Notes: generated from the sequence alone by a model not told the origin. 64,000 nucleotides of DNA from Nocardioides marmotae (GCF_013177455.1 NZ_CP053660.1:2046001-2110000), one strand, 5' to 3'. Shown: positions 8,204 to 17,550, numbered from the stretch's first letter. Program-made: numbers and translations.

Positions 8204-8937
8204 CGCGCGGCTCGCAGCCGTCGTCGTCGCGCGAGGGCCCGGGCCGGGACGGTCGCCGCCAGCGCGATCGCGATGCCCGCCACGACGTCGAGCAGGTAGT
8301 GGTTGGCGGTGACGACCACGGCGAGGACCATCAGGACCGGCAGCGCGGAGGCCAGGAGCCGCAGCGGCAGCGAGGAGGTCGCGGCCACGATCGCCATCGC
8401 CACGAGGAGGTCCCAGCCGGCGTGCAGGCTCGGCATGGCGGCGTACTGGTTGACGAACGCGGGCGGCTGGAGGACGCGGTAGGCCTCCGAGGACTGGCTC
8501 ACGGTGTCGACCAGGCCCAGGCCGGCCAGGCGCGGCGGCGCCACCGGGAAGAGGGCGAAGACGACCATCCCGATCGCGCCGGAGATCATCATCGAGTCCC
8601 GCAGCCACAAGAAGTTGTCGCGGTGCTGCCAGGCCAGCCACACCATGGTCACGATGATGACCGGCCAGTGCCCCCAGATGTAGATCCAGTTCGCGACCGT
8701 CTCCACCCTGCCGTAGGACTCCAGCGGCGCCTGCGCGACCTCCTCGAGGTCGATCCCGAGCCACCGCTCGAAGGAGACCACCAGGCGCGCGTTCTCCTGC
8801 GCGCGATCGACCCGGCCCTCGGTGAGGCCGCGGACGCCGAAGTAGACGAGGACCGCGAGGGTCACCACCACCGCCTGGCCGAGCACCCAGGGGAGCTGTG
8901 AGCGCACCGCGGTGGTCGCCGGTGGGGACAGGCGCAT
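8200..8937 (-). CDS. PAP2-superfamily membrane phosphatase/transferase
   Basis: A 245-residue integral membrane protein with about six helices. The conserved motifs AMPSLHAGW and NHYLLDVVAG correspond to the second and third PAP2 signature motifs with their catalytic histidines. The classical first KxxxxxxRP motif is absent, which places it nearer the inositolphosphotransferase (Aur1/Ipt1-like) branch than soluble acid phosphatases. Likely role: lipid phosphate hydrolysis or headgroup transfer at the membrane. The ATG has GAGG six nt upstream. It is coupled to the GDPD gene by an ATGA overlap. Confidence 0.82.
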   Translation of the reverse strand: MRLSPPATTAVRSQLPWVLGQAVVVTLAVLVYFGVRGLTEGRVDRAQENARLVVSFERWLGIDLEEVAQAPLESYGRVETVANWIYIWGHWPVIIVTMVWLAWQHRDNFLWLRDSMMISGAIGMVVFALFPVAPPRLAGLGLVDTVSQSSEAYRVLQPPAFVNQYAAMPSLHAGWDLLVAMAIVAATSSLPLRLLASALPVLMVLAVVVTANHYLLDVVAGIAIALAATVPARALARRRRLRAAR

Positions 8938-9079
8938 CGGAGACCTCGTAGGTGCGTGGCAGGGACGGGCGGCGCTGGCGCAGCGCCCGCGGGATCCCTC
9001 CCATGCTGGCCACGCGCGGCCGTCTGACCACTGCCGAAGGTCCCGGCGCGCCGGGCCCTGGTGGTCCCGCCGGGGCGGC

Positions 9080-10093
9080 TCAGGCCGCGGCCGGCACCGG
9101 CCCCTCGGAACCTCGCGAAGCCGCCCGGCGGGCGAGCAGCAGGCTGACGCCGCCGAGCAGGAGGGCCGGCAGCCAGGCCACGGCGGCCTTCAGGGAGACG
9201 GCCGCGGCCGCTGCGGTCCAGGGGACGCCGGCGGCGGCCAGGGCCAGGACGAGCGCGCCGTCGCGGGGGCTGGCGCCGTTGGGCCCGGGGACCGCGCCGG
9301 CGAGCTGGCTGGCCCCGAAGGCCCCCAGCGCGACCATCGGCGAGATCCCGTGCCCGGTCGCGGCGACGGTGCCGAGGAGCAGCCCGGCGATCGTGGCCTG
9401 GTAGAGCGCCGAGAGCCAGAACCCGTGGAGGAGCTGACGGGGCCGCGGCAGCGGCCGGGTCGGCAGCCACTCCGGCCGGACCTTGCGCAGGACGAGCACG
9501 ACCACCACGGCGGCGACCGACACGCCGATGGCGACGGCCAGGGTGCGGGCCGGCAGGGCCGTGCCCGCGAAGACGACGAAGGCCGCCAGGCCGAGCGCCC
9601 CGACCAGCCGGTCGGTGCCGACGCTCAGCACGGCGTCGCCGCGGGCCACCCCGACCCGGCGCAGCCGGTGCATCCGCCACAGGTCCGCCCCGACGTGGCC
9701 GGGCGTGACCAGCCCCAGCAGCTCGGACTCGGCGTAGGCACGCAGGTGCCACCTGCGGCTCAGGCCCGCGCCGGTGAGCGCGCGCCACCGCAGCGGGCAC
9801 GCGACGTACTTGCCGAGCACCCAGGGCACGAGGCCGAGCAGCAGCGGCACCACCGACACGTCGGGCAGGCGGGGCAGGGTCACGGCGGGGACGATCAGGC
9901 TCACGGCGACGCCGACGACCAGGGCGGTCCGCGACTGCGCGGCCCGGTTCAGCCGGGCGCCGGCGCGGCGCCACCAGGAGGCCGGGAGGTCGCTCGGCGG
10001 CTTGCTCGTCGTTTCGGGCTGCTGGGTGGTCTGCTGGGTGGTCTGCTGGGCGGCCGGGGAGGGCTGCGGGCCGATGAGTGGCGAGAGGGTCAT
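9080..10093 (-). CDS. Lysylphosphatidylglycerol synthase-type transmembrane protein
   Basis: A 337-residue multi-helix membrane protein of the LPG-synthase TM / AglD-like (UPF0104) family; about eight hydrophobic segments. Family features are ELLGLVTPGHVGADLWRMHRL, the RLVG segment and GAVPGPNGASPRDGALV. It lacks the soluble aminoacyl-transferase domain of MprF, so a flippase-like or lipid-modifying role is more likely than aminoacylation. The first 35 residues are a Gln/Thr/Pro-rich leader encoded by a short CTGCTGGGTGGT-type repeat. It is divergent from sufR across a 175-bp intergenic region. Confidence 0.75.
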   Translation of the reverse strand: MTLSPLIGPQPSPAAQQTTQQTTQQPETTSKPPSDLPASWWRRAGARLNRAAQSRTALVVGVAVSLIVPAVTLPRLPDVSVVPLLLGLVPWVLGKYVACPLRWRALTGAGLSRRWHLRAYAESELLGLVTPGHVGADLWRMHRLRRVGVARGDAVLSVGTDRLVGALGLAAFVVFAGTALPARTLAVAIGVSVAAVVVVLVLRKVRPEWLPTRPLPRPRQLLHGFWLSALYQATIAGLLLGTVAATGHGISPMVALGAFGASQLAGAVPGPNGASPRDGALVLALAAAGVPWTAAAAAVSLKAAVAWLPALLLGGVSLLLARRAASRGSEGPVPAAA

Positions 10094-10257
10094 CTCAGGG
10101 AAGGGTGTCTCGGGGGTCCGTTGTCCTCGAGCGGTCTCGAGCTGGTTCCAGTCTGGCTCGGGACTTCAAGGGTCCCCAGGGCCGCATGCGAGAGCCCGGT
10201 CACACGACGGGCGCCGGTTAGGGTTACCTTCCTTGAAGCGCCCCCGGCATTAACGTC

Positions 10258-10272
10258 ACACTGGCGTAGTGG
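10258..10272 (+). promoter_or_regulatory. Possible SufR operator over the sufR start
   Basis: ACACT-N5-AGTGG surrounds the GTG start of sufR; its inner CACT/AGTG halves are inverted. A TAACGT -10-like box (10251-10256) lies just upstream. Autoregulation of suf by SufR is known in other bacteria; this exact site is only a guess from symmetry and position. Confidence 0.25.
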
Positions 10273-11105
10273 AATTCGAGGAGGCCCGCCCCGCGGGCGA
10301 CCAGCCGACGCGTCAGCGCGTCGCCCGGTCGATCCTCGTCGATGGTCCCTCGACCGCCGCGGCGCTCGCCGAGCGCCTGGCGCTGACCCCGGCGGCGGTG
10401 CGTCGCCACCTCGACCAGCTGGTCGAGGAAGGCGCCGTCGAGGCCCGTGAGCCGCGCACCTCGGCCACCCGTGGCCGCGGCCGCCCGGCGAAGGTGTTCG
10501 CGCTGACCGAGGTCGGTCGCGACAGCTTCGACCAGCACTACGACGACCTCGCCGTGCAGGCGCTGCGGTTCCTGCGCGAGACCGGCGGCGAGGACGCCGT
10601 CCGGGAATTCGCGAGCCGCCGCGTGGCTTTCATCCCCGAGCGGTTCGACGAGCTCGTCGAGCAGCACCCGGAGCTCAGCCCGGCGGAGGTCCTGGCCCGC
10701 GTCCTCACCGACGAGGGCTACGCCGCCGCGGTGCGTGACGTGCCGGTGGGGGAGCAGCTGTGCCAGCAGCACTGCCCCGTCAGCCACGTCGCCCACGAGT
10801 TCCCGCAGCTGTGCGAGGCGGAGACCGAGGCGATCGCCTTGGTGCTCGGCAGCCACGTGCAGCGGCTGGCCACCATCGCCCACGGCGACGGGGTCTGCAC
10901 CACCTGCATCCCGAGCATCCCGGCACCTACCGAGCAGGACGACAGCGTGGCGCCGGCCGCGCAGCGGCACGGGGCGCAGCCCCGTCGCGACACGCTCGTC
11001 CCATCCACACAGACCAGCGCGGCGCCGGCCGCGCAGCGGCACGGGGCGCAGCCCCGTCGCGACACGCTCGTCCCATCCACACAGAAGGAGACGGTCACCC
11101 CATGA
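10269..11105 (+). CDS. sufR: SufR-type Fe-S-sensing transcriptional repressor
   Basis: Winged-helix regulator expected to sense an Fe-S cluster and repress the suf operon it heads. The 278-residue protein has an ArsR/MarR-like HTH (about 18-80, with [16 protein letters not shown]) and a C-terminal sensor domain with cysteines in [14 protein letters not shown] and GVCTTC, plausible cluster ligands. The tail is odd: about 48 residues made of two 24-residue copies ([20 protein letters not shown]) encoded by a 72-bp tandem duplication, then the stop as ATGA over sufB. SufR homologues normally end soon after the last cysteines, so this tail is an in-frame insertion. The GTG start at 10269 is the only good one. 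Confidence 0.9.
   Translation: MEFEEARPAGDQPTRQRVARSILVDGPSTAAALAERLALTPAAVRRHLDQLVEEGAVEAREPRTSATRGRGRPAKVFALTEVGRDSFDQHYDDLAVQALRFLRETGGEDAVREFASRRVAFIPERFDELVEQHPELSPAEVLARVLTDEGYAAAVRDVPVGEQLCQQHCPVSHVAHEFPQLCEAETEAIALVLGSHVQRLATIAHGDGVCTTCIPSIPAPTEQDDSVAPAAQRHGAQPRRDTLVPSTQTSAAPAAQRHGAQPRRDTLVPSTQKETVTP
10944..11084 (+). repeat. 72-bp-period tandem duplication in the sufR 3' end
   Basis: Two 69-bp copies (10944-11012 and 11016-11084) differ at one position (10948 T versus 11020 C). Each carries a perfect 6-bp stem, 3-nt loop hairpin (CGGGGC-GCA-GCCCCG) and the palindrome GTCGCGAC. Being 72 bp apart they keep the sufR frame and preserve the ATGA overlap with sufB. Confidence 0.9.
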
Positions 11106-12520
11106 CCTCCATCGAGGAGCTCAACCCCGAGCTCAAGGGCATCGGCCGCTACGAGTTCGGCTGGGCCGACCCGGACACCGCGGGTGCGACCGCCAAGCGT
11201 GGCCTCAACGAGGACGTCGTCCGCGACATCTCCTCGAAGAAGAGCGAGCCGCAGTGGATGCTCGACCTGCGCCTGAAGGGCCTCAAGCTCTTCGGCCGCA
11301 AGCCGATGCCGACCTGGGGCTCCGACCTCGGCGGGATCGACTTCGACAACATCAAGTACTTCGTCCGGTCCAGCGAGAAGCAGGCCGCGACCTGGGACGA
11401 CCTCCCCGAGGACATCAAGAACACCTACGACAAGCTCGGCATCCCCGAGGCGGAGAAGCAGCGCCTGGTCTCCGGTGTCGCCGCGCAGTACGAGTCCGAG
11501 GTCGTCTACCACTCGATCCGCGAGGACCTCGAGGCGCAGGGCGTGCTCTTCCTCGACACCGACACCGCGCTCAAGGAGCAGCCCGAGCTGTTCAAGGAGT
11601 ACTTCGGCACCGTCATCCCCGTCGGTGACAACAAGTTCTCCGCGCTGAACACCGCGGTCTGGTCCGGCGGCTCGTTCATCTACGTGCCCAAGGGCGTCCA
11701 CGTCGACATCCCGCTCCAGGCCTACTTCCGGATCAACACCGAGAACATGGGCCAGTTCGAGCGGACGCTGATCATCGCCGACGAGGACTCCTACGTGCAC
11801 TACGTCGAGGGCTGCACGGCGCCGATCTACTCCTCGGACTCCCTGCACTCCGCCGTGGTGGAGATCATCGTGAAGAAGGGCGCCCGCGTCCGCTACACGA
11901 CCATCCAGAACTGGTCGAACAACGTCTACAACCTCGTCACCAAGCGCGCGACCTGCGAGGCCGGCGCGACGATGGAGTGGGTCGACGGCAACATCGGCTC
12001 CAAGGTGACGATGAAGTACCCGGCCGTCTACCTCATGGGCGAGCACGCCAAGGGCGAGACGCTCTCGATCGCCTTCGCCGGCGAGGGCCAGCACCAGGAC
12101 GCCGGCGCCAAGATGGTCCACGCCGCGCCGAACACCTCGAGCTCGATCCTCTCCAAGTCCGTCGCGCGCGGCGGCGGCCGCACCTCCTACCGCGGCCTGA
12201 TCCAGGTCAACGAGGGCGCCCACGGCTCGAAGTCCAACGTGCTGTGCGACGCGCTGCTGGTCGACCAGATCAGCCGCTCGGACACCTACCCCTACGTCGA
12301 CATCCGCGAGGACGACGTGTCCATGGGCCACGAGGCGAGTGTCTCGAAGGTCTCCGACGACCAGCTCTTCTACCTCATGTCGCGCGGCATGGAGGAGGAC
12401 GAGGCGATGGCGATGATCGTCCGCGGCTTCGTGGAGCCGATCGCCAAGGAGCTGCCGATGGAGTACGCCCTGGAGCTGAACCGCCTGATCGAGCTGCAGA
12501 TGGAGGGCGCGGTCGGCTGA
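11102..12520 (+). CDS. sufB: Fe-S cluster assembly scaffold SufB
   Basis: Core scaffold subunit of the SufBC2D complex in the cytosol, where nascent Fe-S clusters are built. The 472-residue protein is full length for the family and shows the conserved beta-helix region ([29 protein letters not shown], with a conserved Cys) and the C-terminal [23 protein letters not shown] segment. ATG overlaps the sufR stop as ATGA, so repressor and scaffold are translationally coupled. No intein is present, unlike the M. tuberculosis orthologue Rv1461. Confidence 0.97.
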   Translation: MTSIEELNPELKGIGRYEFGWADPDTAGATAKRGLNEDVVRDISSKKSEPQWMLDLRLKGLKLFGRKPMPTWGSDLGGIDFDNIKYFVRSSEKQAATWDDLPEDIKNTYDKLGIPEAEKQRLVSGVAAQYESEVVYHSIREDLEAQGVLFLDTDTALKEQPELFKEYFGTVIPVGDNKFSALNTAVWSGGSFIYVPKGVHVDIPLQAYFRINTENMGQFERTLIIADEDSYVHYVEGCTAPIYSSDSLHSAVVEIIVKKGARVRYTTIQNWSNNVYNLVTKRATCEAGATMEWVDGNIGSKVTMKYPAVYLMGEHAKGETLSIAFAGEGQHQDAGAKMVHAAPNTSSSILSKSVARGGGRTSYRGLIQVNEGAHGSKSNVLCDALLVDQISRSDTYPYVDIREDDVSMGHEASVSKVSDDQLFYLMSRGMEEDEAMAMIVRGFVEPIAKELPMEYALELNRLIELQMEGAVG

Positions 12521-12569
12521 TCGCCGCCCGTCGTTCCGCCCCGTCGATTCCCCAGAAGGACAAACCGTA

Positions 12570-13784
12570 GTGACCGTGACTGACACCGACCCGGCCATCG
12601 CGCGCGACAGCGTCGCGAGCGCGCTCGAGCAGGACCGGGTGGAGTCCCACCTCAACCCGCCGCCGTCGTACGACCTCGCCGACCACCCGCTCCCCACCGG
12701 GCGCGAGGAGGTGTGGCGCTTCACCCCGCTCAAGCGGCTGCGCGGCATCCTCGACGGCGAGGCCTCCGCGACCAAGCTGCGTCGCGAGGTCTCCCTGCCC
12801 GAGGGCGTGACCCTCACCGAGATCACCGCCGAGCAGGCGCGTGAGCTCGGCGAGCTCGCGCCCAACGACCGGCCCTCCGCGCTGGCCGTCGCCAACGCCG
12901 GCGGCGCCGTGCTGCTCGACGTCCCGGCCGACCTCGAGCTCGAGACCACCGACCCCGTCGTGGTCACGCTGACCGGCGAGAACGCCGACGACCTCGTGTG
13001 GGGCCATGTCGTGGTCCGCCTCGGGCGCCACTCCAAGGCCACCATCGTGCTGCGCCACACCGGCTCGGCGCGGTACGCCGCCACCACGACCGTGGTCGTG
13101 GGCGACGGCGCCGAGCTCAACATGGTCTCCCTGCAGGACTGGGACGACGACGCGGTCCACCTGGGCCGCGACGCGATCCGGGTCGGCCGCGACGCGAGCG
13201 TCAAGCACACCTCGGTGAGCTTCGGCGGCGACGTGGTCCGGATGCACGCCAACGTCGAGTACGACGGCCCCGGCGGGCACGCCGAGCTGCTCGGGCTGTA
13301 CTTCGCCGACGCCGGCCAGCACCTCGAGCACCGGCTCTTCGCCGACCACAACCAGCCGCGGACGAAGTCCAACGTCGCCTACAAGGGTGCGCTGCAGGGC
13401 AAGGGCGCGCGGACGGTCTGGATCGGCAACGTGCTGATCCGCAAGGTCGCCGAGGGCATCGAGACCTACGAGGAGAACCGCAACCTCGTGCTCACCGACG
13501 GCTGCCAGGCCGACTCGGTGCCGAACCTGGAGATCGAGACCGGCGAGATCGAGGGCGCGGGCCACGCGTCGGCGACCGCCCGCTTCGACGACGAGCAGCT
13601 GTTCTACCTGCGCTCGCGCGGCGTCTCCGACGCCGAGGCGCGCCGCCTGGTGCTGCACGGGTTCTTCAACGACCTGATCCGCAAGGTCGGCATCCCCTCC
13701 CTGGAGGAGCAGCTGACCGCCACCGTCGAGGCCGAGCTGGCCAAGAACGTCCTCGACGGCCTGCCGCCGGTGGGCTCCTCGTGA
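12570..13784 (+). CDS. sufD: Fe-S cluster assembly protein SufD
   Basis: Partner of SufB and SufC in the SufBC2D scaffold, needed for iron acquisition. The 404-residue protein has the SUF core repeat region and the C-terminal GHASATARFDDEQLFYLRSRG motif that parallels SufB. GTG 12570 has GAAGGA upstream; only 49 bp separate it from sufB. Its stop overlaps the start of the Rieske-type gene as GTGA. Orthologous order: Rv1462. Confidence 0.95.
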   Translation: MTVTDTDPAIARDSVASALEQDRVESHLNPPPSYDLADHPLPTGREEVWRFTPLKRLRGILDGEASATKLRREVSLPEGVTLTEITAEQARELGELAPNDRPSALAVANAGGAVLLDVPADLELETTDPVVVTLTGENADDLVWGHVVVRLGRHSKATIVLRHTGSARYAATTTVVVGDGAELNMVSLQDWDDDAVHLGRDAIRVGRDASVKHTSVSFGGDVVRMHANVEYDGPGGHAELLGLYFADAGQHLEHRLFADHNQPRTKSNVAYKGALQGKGARTVWIGNVLIRKVAEGIETYEENRNLVLTDGCQADSVPNLEIETGEIEGAGHASATARFDDEQLFYLRSRGVSDAEARRLVLHGFFNDLIRKVGIPSLEEQLTATVEAELAKNVLDGLPPVGSS

Positions 13785-14128
13785 CCTTCGAGCGTGCCTG
13801 CTGGCTGAGCGACGTACCCGACGACGAGGCCCTCGGCGTCACCGTCGGCGCCTACGACGTCGCGATCGCCCGCAACGGCGACGAGGTCTTCGCGCTGCAG
13901 GACCTCTGCTCCCACGCCGCGGTCTCGCTCAGCGAGGGCGAGGTCGCGGACTGCGCGGTCGAGTGCTGGCTGCACGGCTCCCGCTTCGACCTCCGCACCG
14001 GCAAGCCCACCGGCCTCCCGGCCACCGAACCCGTCGCGACCTTCCCCGTAGAGGTCCGCGAATCCCCCGACGGACCGAGCGTCTACGTCGACACCACCAC
14101 CACCCTGAACGGAGTCACCCCCTCATGA
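13781..14128 (+). CDS. Rieske-type [2Fe-2S] ferredoxin
   Basis: A 115-residue stand-alone Rieske ferredoxin of the non-heme-oxygenase ferredoxin type. Cluster ligands are visible as C-x-H in DLCSHAAVSLSEG and C-x2-H in ECWLHGSRFD. It has no membrane segment, so it is cytosolic. It is inserted between sufD and sufC with GTGA and ATGA overlaps on either side, so its level is tied to the Suf machinery. It may supply electrons for cluster assembly or simply be a client; the operon context supports the first idea but does not prove it. Confidence 0.92.
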   Translation: MTFERACWLSDVPDDEALGVTVGAYDVAIARNGDEVFALQDLCSHAAVSLSEGEVADCAVECWLHGSRFDLRTGKPTGLPATEPVATFPVEVRESPDGPSVYVDTTTTLNGVTPS

Positions 14129-14886
14129 GCGAGCTCGTCATCAAGGACCTGCAGGTGTCCGTGGACACCGAGGACGGTCCCAAGGAGATCCTCAAGGGCG
14201 TCACGCTGACCATCGGGTCCGGCGAGACCCACGCGATCATGGGCCCCAACGGGTCCGGCAAGTCGACGCTGGCCTACTCCATCGCCGGCCACCCGAAGTA
14301 CACGATCACCGGCGGCAGCGTCACCCTCGACGGTGAGGACGTCCTCACGATGTCGGTCGACGAGCGTGCCCGCGCCGGCCTGTTCCTCGCGATGCAGTAC
14401 CCCGTCGAGGTCCCCGGCGTCTCGGTCTCGAACTTCCTGCGCACCGCCAAGACCGCGATCGACGGCGAGGCCCCCAAGCTGCGCACCTGGGTCAAGGACG
14501 TCAACGGCGCCCTCCAGCGGCTCAACCTCGACCCGACCTTCGGCACCCGGTCGGTCAACGAGGGCTTCTCCGGTGGCGAGAAGAAGCGCCACGAGATCGC
14601 CCAGCTCGAGCTGCTCAACCCGAAGGTCGCGATCCTCGACGAGACCGACTCCGGCCTCGACATCGACGCGCTGAAGGTCGTCTCCGAGGGCGTCAACCGC
14701 TTCCGCGAGCAGGAGGGCAAGGGCGTCCTGCTGATCACGCACTACACGCGGATCCTGCGCTACATCAAGCCCGACTTCGTCCACGTCTTCGTGGCCGGCA
14801 AGGTCGCCGCCTCCGGCGGCCCCGAGCTCGCCGACGAGCTCGAGGCCGAGGGGTACGACAAGTACCTCAAGGCAGCGGCGGTCTGA
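14125..14886 (+). CDS. sufC: Fe-S cluster assembly ATPase SufC
   Basis: ABC-type ATPase that drives conformational changes in the SufBC2D scaffold. The 253-residue protein has Walker A GPNGSGKST, the SufC-specific signature region FSGGEKKRHEIAQL, Walker B VAILDETDSGLDID and an ITHYTRIL switch. It overlaps the Rieske gene as ATGA and precedes sufS by 2 nt. Soluble; works with SufB and SufD rather than with a membrane permease. Confidence 0.97.
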   Translation: MSELVIKDLQVSVDTEDGPKEILKGVTLTIGSGETHAIMGPNGSGKSTLAYSIAGHPKYTITGGSVTLDGEDVLTMSVDERARAGLFLAMQYPVEVPGVSVSNFLRTAKTAIDGEAPKLRTWVKDVNGALQRLNLDPTFGTRSVNEGFSGGEKKRHEIAQLELLNPKVAILDETDSGLDIDALKVVSEGVNRFREQEGKGVLLITHYTRILRYIKPDFVHVFVAGKVAASGGPELADELEAEGYDKYLKAAAV

Positions 14887-14888
14887 TC

Positions 14889-16148
14889 GTGCTCCCAGGG
14901 CTCCTCCCCGAGCTGGAGGTCATCCGCAAGGACTTCCCGATCCTCGAGCGCACGCTCGCGGGCGGGGTCCCGCTGGTGTACCTCGACAGCGCGAACACCT
15001 CGCAGAAGCCGCAGTGCGTGATCGACGCGATGGTCGACCACCTCGAGCGGCACAACGCGAACGTCGCGCGCGCCATGCACCAGCTCGGGGCGGAGTCCTC
15101 CGAGGCGTTCGAGAACGCGCGCGACGTGGTCGCCCGCTTCATCGGCGCGCCGAGCCGCGACGAGGTGGTCTTCACCAAGAACGCCTCCGAGGCGCTCAAC
15201 CTGGTCGCCAACACCCTGGCCTGGGCCACCGGTGACCTGGCGATCGGTGCCGGCGACGAGGTCGTCATCACCGAGATGGAGCACCACTCCAACATCGTGC
15301 CGTGGCAGATGCTCACCGAGCGCAAGGGCGCCACGCTGCGCTGGTTCGGGCTCACCGAGACCGGCGAGCTCGACCTCTCCGAGATCGACTCGTTGATCAC
15401 CGAGCGGACCAAGGTCGTCTCGCTGACCTGGGTCTCGAACATGCTCGGCACGATCAACCCGGTCGCCGAGATCGCCCGTCGCGCCCACGAGGTCGGCGCG
15501 ATCGTGGTGGTCGACGCCTCGCAGGCCGCGCCGCAGCTGCCGGTCGACGTCACCGAGGTCGACGCCGACGTGCTGGTCTTCACCGGCCACAAGGTCGTCG
15601 GCCCGACCGGCATCGGCGTGCTGTGGGGCAAGCGGTCGCTGCTCGAGCAGCTGCCGCCGTTCCTCGGTGGCGGCGAGATGATCGAGACCGTCCGCATGGA
15701 GCGGTCGACGTACGCCGGGATCCCGCACAAGTTCGAGGCCGGCACCCCGCCGATCGTCGAGGCCGTGGGCCTCGGCGCGGCGCTGGACTACCTCGCGGCG
15801 GTCGGGATGGAGAACATCCACCGCCACGAGCAGGCGATCACCGGCTACGCGCTCGAGGGCCTCGCCACGATCCCGGGCCTGCGGGTCCTCGGGCCGCTGG
15901 ACGCCACCCGGCGCGGGGGAGCGATCGCCTTCGAGATGGACGGGGTGCACCCCCACGACATCGCCCAGGTGCTCGACTCCCGCGGCATCGCGGTGCGGGC
16001 CGGTCACCACTGCGCCAAGCCCGCGCACGCCCGCTTCGGGGTGCAGAGCACGACCCGGATGTCGTCGTACCTCTACACGACCCCCGCGGAGATCGACGCC
16101 CTCGTGGAGGGCCTCGAGCACACCCGCGCGTACTTCAAGGTGGGCTGA
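14889..16148 (+). CDS. sufS: Cysteine desulfurase SufS
   Basis: PLP enzyme that takes sulfur from cysteine and passes it as persulfide to SufU. The 419-residue protein shows the PLP-lysine in FTGHKVVGPTG, the active-site cysteine in RAGHHCAKP and the histidine-rich EMEHHSNIVPW segment. These are group II (SufS-like) features. GTG start lies 2 nt after the sufC stop without its own ribosome site, indicating translational coupling. SufU follows immediately. Confidence 0.96.
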   Translation: MLPGLLPELEVIRKDFPILERTLAGGVPLVYLDSANTSQKPQCVIDAMVDHLERHNANVARAMHQLGAESSEAFENARDVVARFIGAPSRDEVVFTKNASEALNLVANTLAWATGDLAIGAGDEVVITEMEHHSNIVPWQMLTERKGATLRWFGLTETGELDLSEIDSLITERTKVVSLTWVSNMLGTINPVAEIARRAHEVGAIVVVDASQAAPQLPVDVTEVDADVLVFTGHKVVGPTGIGVLWGKRSLLEQLPPFLGGGEMIETVRMERSTYAGIPHKFEAGTPPIVEAVGLGAALDYLAAVGMENIHRHEQAITGYALEGLATIPGLRVLGPLDATRRGGAIAFEMDGVHPHDIAQVLDSRGIAVRAGHHCAKPAHARFGVQSTTRMSSYLYTTPAEIDALVEGLEHTRAYFKVG

Positions 16149-16152
16149 GAAG

Positions 16153-16602
16153 ATGAACGCCGAGCTCGACTCGCTGTACCAGGAGATCATCCTGGACCAC
16201 TACAAGAACCCCCACCACGCCGGTCTGCGGGAGCCCTACGAGGCCGAGGTGCACCACGTGAACCCGACCTGCGGCGACGAGGTGACGCTGCGCGTCCACA
16301 TCGCCGACGGGACGGTCGCCGACGTGTCGTACGACGCCGTCGGCTGCTCGATCTCCCAGGCGTCCGCGTCGGTGATGACCGACCTCGTGATCGGCAAGCC
16401 GGTCGACGAGGCGATGTCGGTGCACGAGGAGTTCCTGACCCTGATGCAGGGCAAGGGGACCGTCGAGCCCGACGAGGACGTGCTGGAGGACGGCATCGCC
16501 TTCGCCGGTGTGGCGAAGTTCCCCGCGCGCGTGAAGTGCGCGCTTCTGTCGTGGATGGCCTGGAAGGACGCCACGGCCCGATCCCTGGAGGAGACCCGAT
16601 GA
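16153..16602 (+). CDS. sufU: Sulfur-transfer scaffold SufU
   Basis: Zinc-dependent sulfur acceptor for SufS, of the actinobacterial/Gram-positive type. The 149-residue protein has the conserved cysteines in NPTCGDE, GCSISQAS and VKCALLSW, and the SufU-specific insertion between the second and third (CGDE to VKCA). It overlaps sufT by ATGA. The orthologue in M. tuberculosis is Rv1465. Confidence 0.95.
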   Translation: MNAELDSLYQEIILDHYKNPHHAGLREPYEAEVHHVNPTCGDEVTLRVHIADGTVADVSYDAVGCSISQASASVMTDLVIGKPVDEAMSVHEEFLTLMQGKGTVEPDEDVLEDGIAFAGVAKFPARVKCALLSWMAWKDATARSLEETR

Positions 16603-16982
16603 CCGAGCTCGACCACTCCGACCTGCCGGAGGTCCCCGAGGCCACCGGTGCTCCCGCCCCGGCGGGCTCCTCGACCGTGTCGCCCGAGGAGGTGACCGAG
16701 GCGATGAAGGACGTCGTCGACCCCGAGCTGGGGATCAACGTCGTCGACCTGGGCCTGGTCTACGACGTGCACGTCGACGAGGGCTCCAACGTCGTCCTCG
16801 ACATGACGCTGACCTCGGCGGCCTGCCCGCTGACCGACGTCATCCAGGACCAGACCAACGCCGCGCTCGAGGGCCTGGTCAACGACGTCGCGATCAACTG
16901 GGTCTGGATGCCGCCGTGGGGCCCGGACAAGATCACCGAGGACGGCCGCGAGCAGCTGCGCGCCCTCGGCTTCAACGTCTGA
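16599..16982 (+). CDS. sufT: SufT / MIP18-family Fe-S maturation protein
   Basis: A 127-residue protein with a DUF59/MIP18 domain (EAMKDVVDPELGINVVDLGLVYDV), associated with Fe-S cluster maturation or cluster delivery. A conserved cysteine lies in SAACPLTD. The first 35 residues are an acidic, Pro-rich linker. ATG 16599 overlaps the sufU stop. It ends the classical suf operon, but two further genes follow within 8 nt. Confidence 0.93.
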   Translation: MTELDHSDLPEVPEATGAPAPAGSSTVSPEEVTEAMKDVVDPELGINVVDLGLVYDVHVDEGSNVVLDMTLTSAACPLTDVIQDQTNAALEGLVNDVAINWVWMPPWGPDKITEDGREQLRALGFNV

Positions 16983-16989
16983 GCCTGGC

Positions 16990-17550
16990 GTGACCGACAC
17001 CGCGAGCGACCCCGCGAGCGACCCCGCGAACGTCCTCGCGAGCGACCTCGCGAGCGATCCCGAGGTCGAGACCTTCTGGGTGCTCGCCCGCCGGCAGGCC
17101 AAGCTCGAGCGGCTGCCGGCCTACTTCGGCCCCTCGGGGCTGGTCTCGCTCCCGCCGCCGGCGTGGTCCTTCGGGGCCACGCCGGAGCAGGCCGACGAGC
17201 TCGCCGGGCTGGTGCTCGACGGGGTCAAGACCGCGACCGCCAGCGCGGCCGAGGACTACGCCCTCGAGGGCGAGCCGCTGCCCGAGCCGGGCACGCTCGG
17301 CATCGTGCTCGACGGCGGCGGCCACCCCCGCGCGCTGGTCGCCACGACCGAGGTCCGCGTCGTCGCCTTCGAGGAGGTCGACGAGGCCCATGCCCACGCC
17401 GAGGGCGAGGGGGACCGGACGCTGGCGACCTGGCGTGCCCGCCACGAGGCGTTCTTCCGCGACGTCGACCCGCACGGCCGAGGCTTCCGCCCCGACATGC
17501 CGGTCGTCCTGGAGCGGTTCAAGGTCCTGCACCCCAAGCCCGGCCGGTGA
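16990..17550 (+). CDS. ASCH-domain protein
   Basis: A 186-residue protein with an ASCH (PUA-like, RNA-binding) fold: GVKTATASAAEDYALEGEPL, GTLGIVLDGGG and the downstream VLERFKVLHP strand. The N-terminus (about 4-20) is made of SDPA-type repeats from a roughly 12-15-nt tandem DNA repeat (about 17000-17062), probably disordered. The GTG start lies 7 nt after sufT and the stop overlaps the acVLRF1 gene as GTGA. ASCH domains are predicted to bind RNA; the position next to a ribosome-rescue hydrolase suggests a link with translation quality control (inference). Confidence 0.83.
   Translation: MTDTASDPASDPANVLASDLASDPEVETFWVLARRQAKLERLPAYFGPSGLVSLPPPAWSFGATPEQADELAGLVLDGVKTATASAAEDYALEGEPLPEPGTLGIVLDGGGHPRALVATTEVRVVAFEEVDEAHAHAEGEGDRTLATWRARHEAFFRDVDPHGRGFRPDMPVVLERFKVLHPKPGR

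Noticed and set aside
11102..12520. Intein in SufB
   Set aside because: Unlike the M. tuberculosis orthologue, the 472-residue frame has normal family length with no intein splice motifs.
10718..13372. A very long open frame on the minus strand across sufR, sufB and sufD
   Set aside because: It is antisense to three certain genes, its translation is Arg/Val/Asp-rich low-complexity without any domain, and such shadow frames are normal at this GC content.
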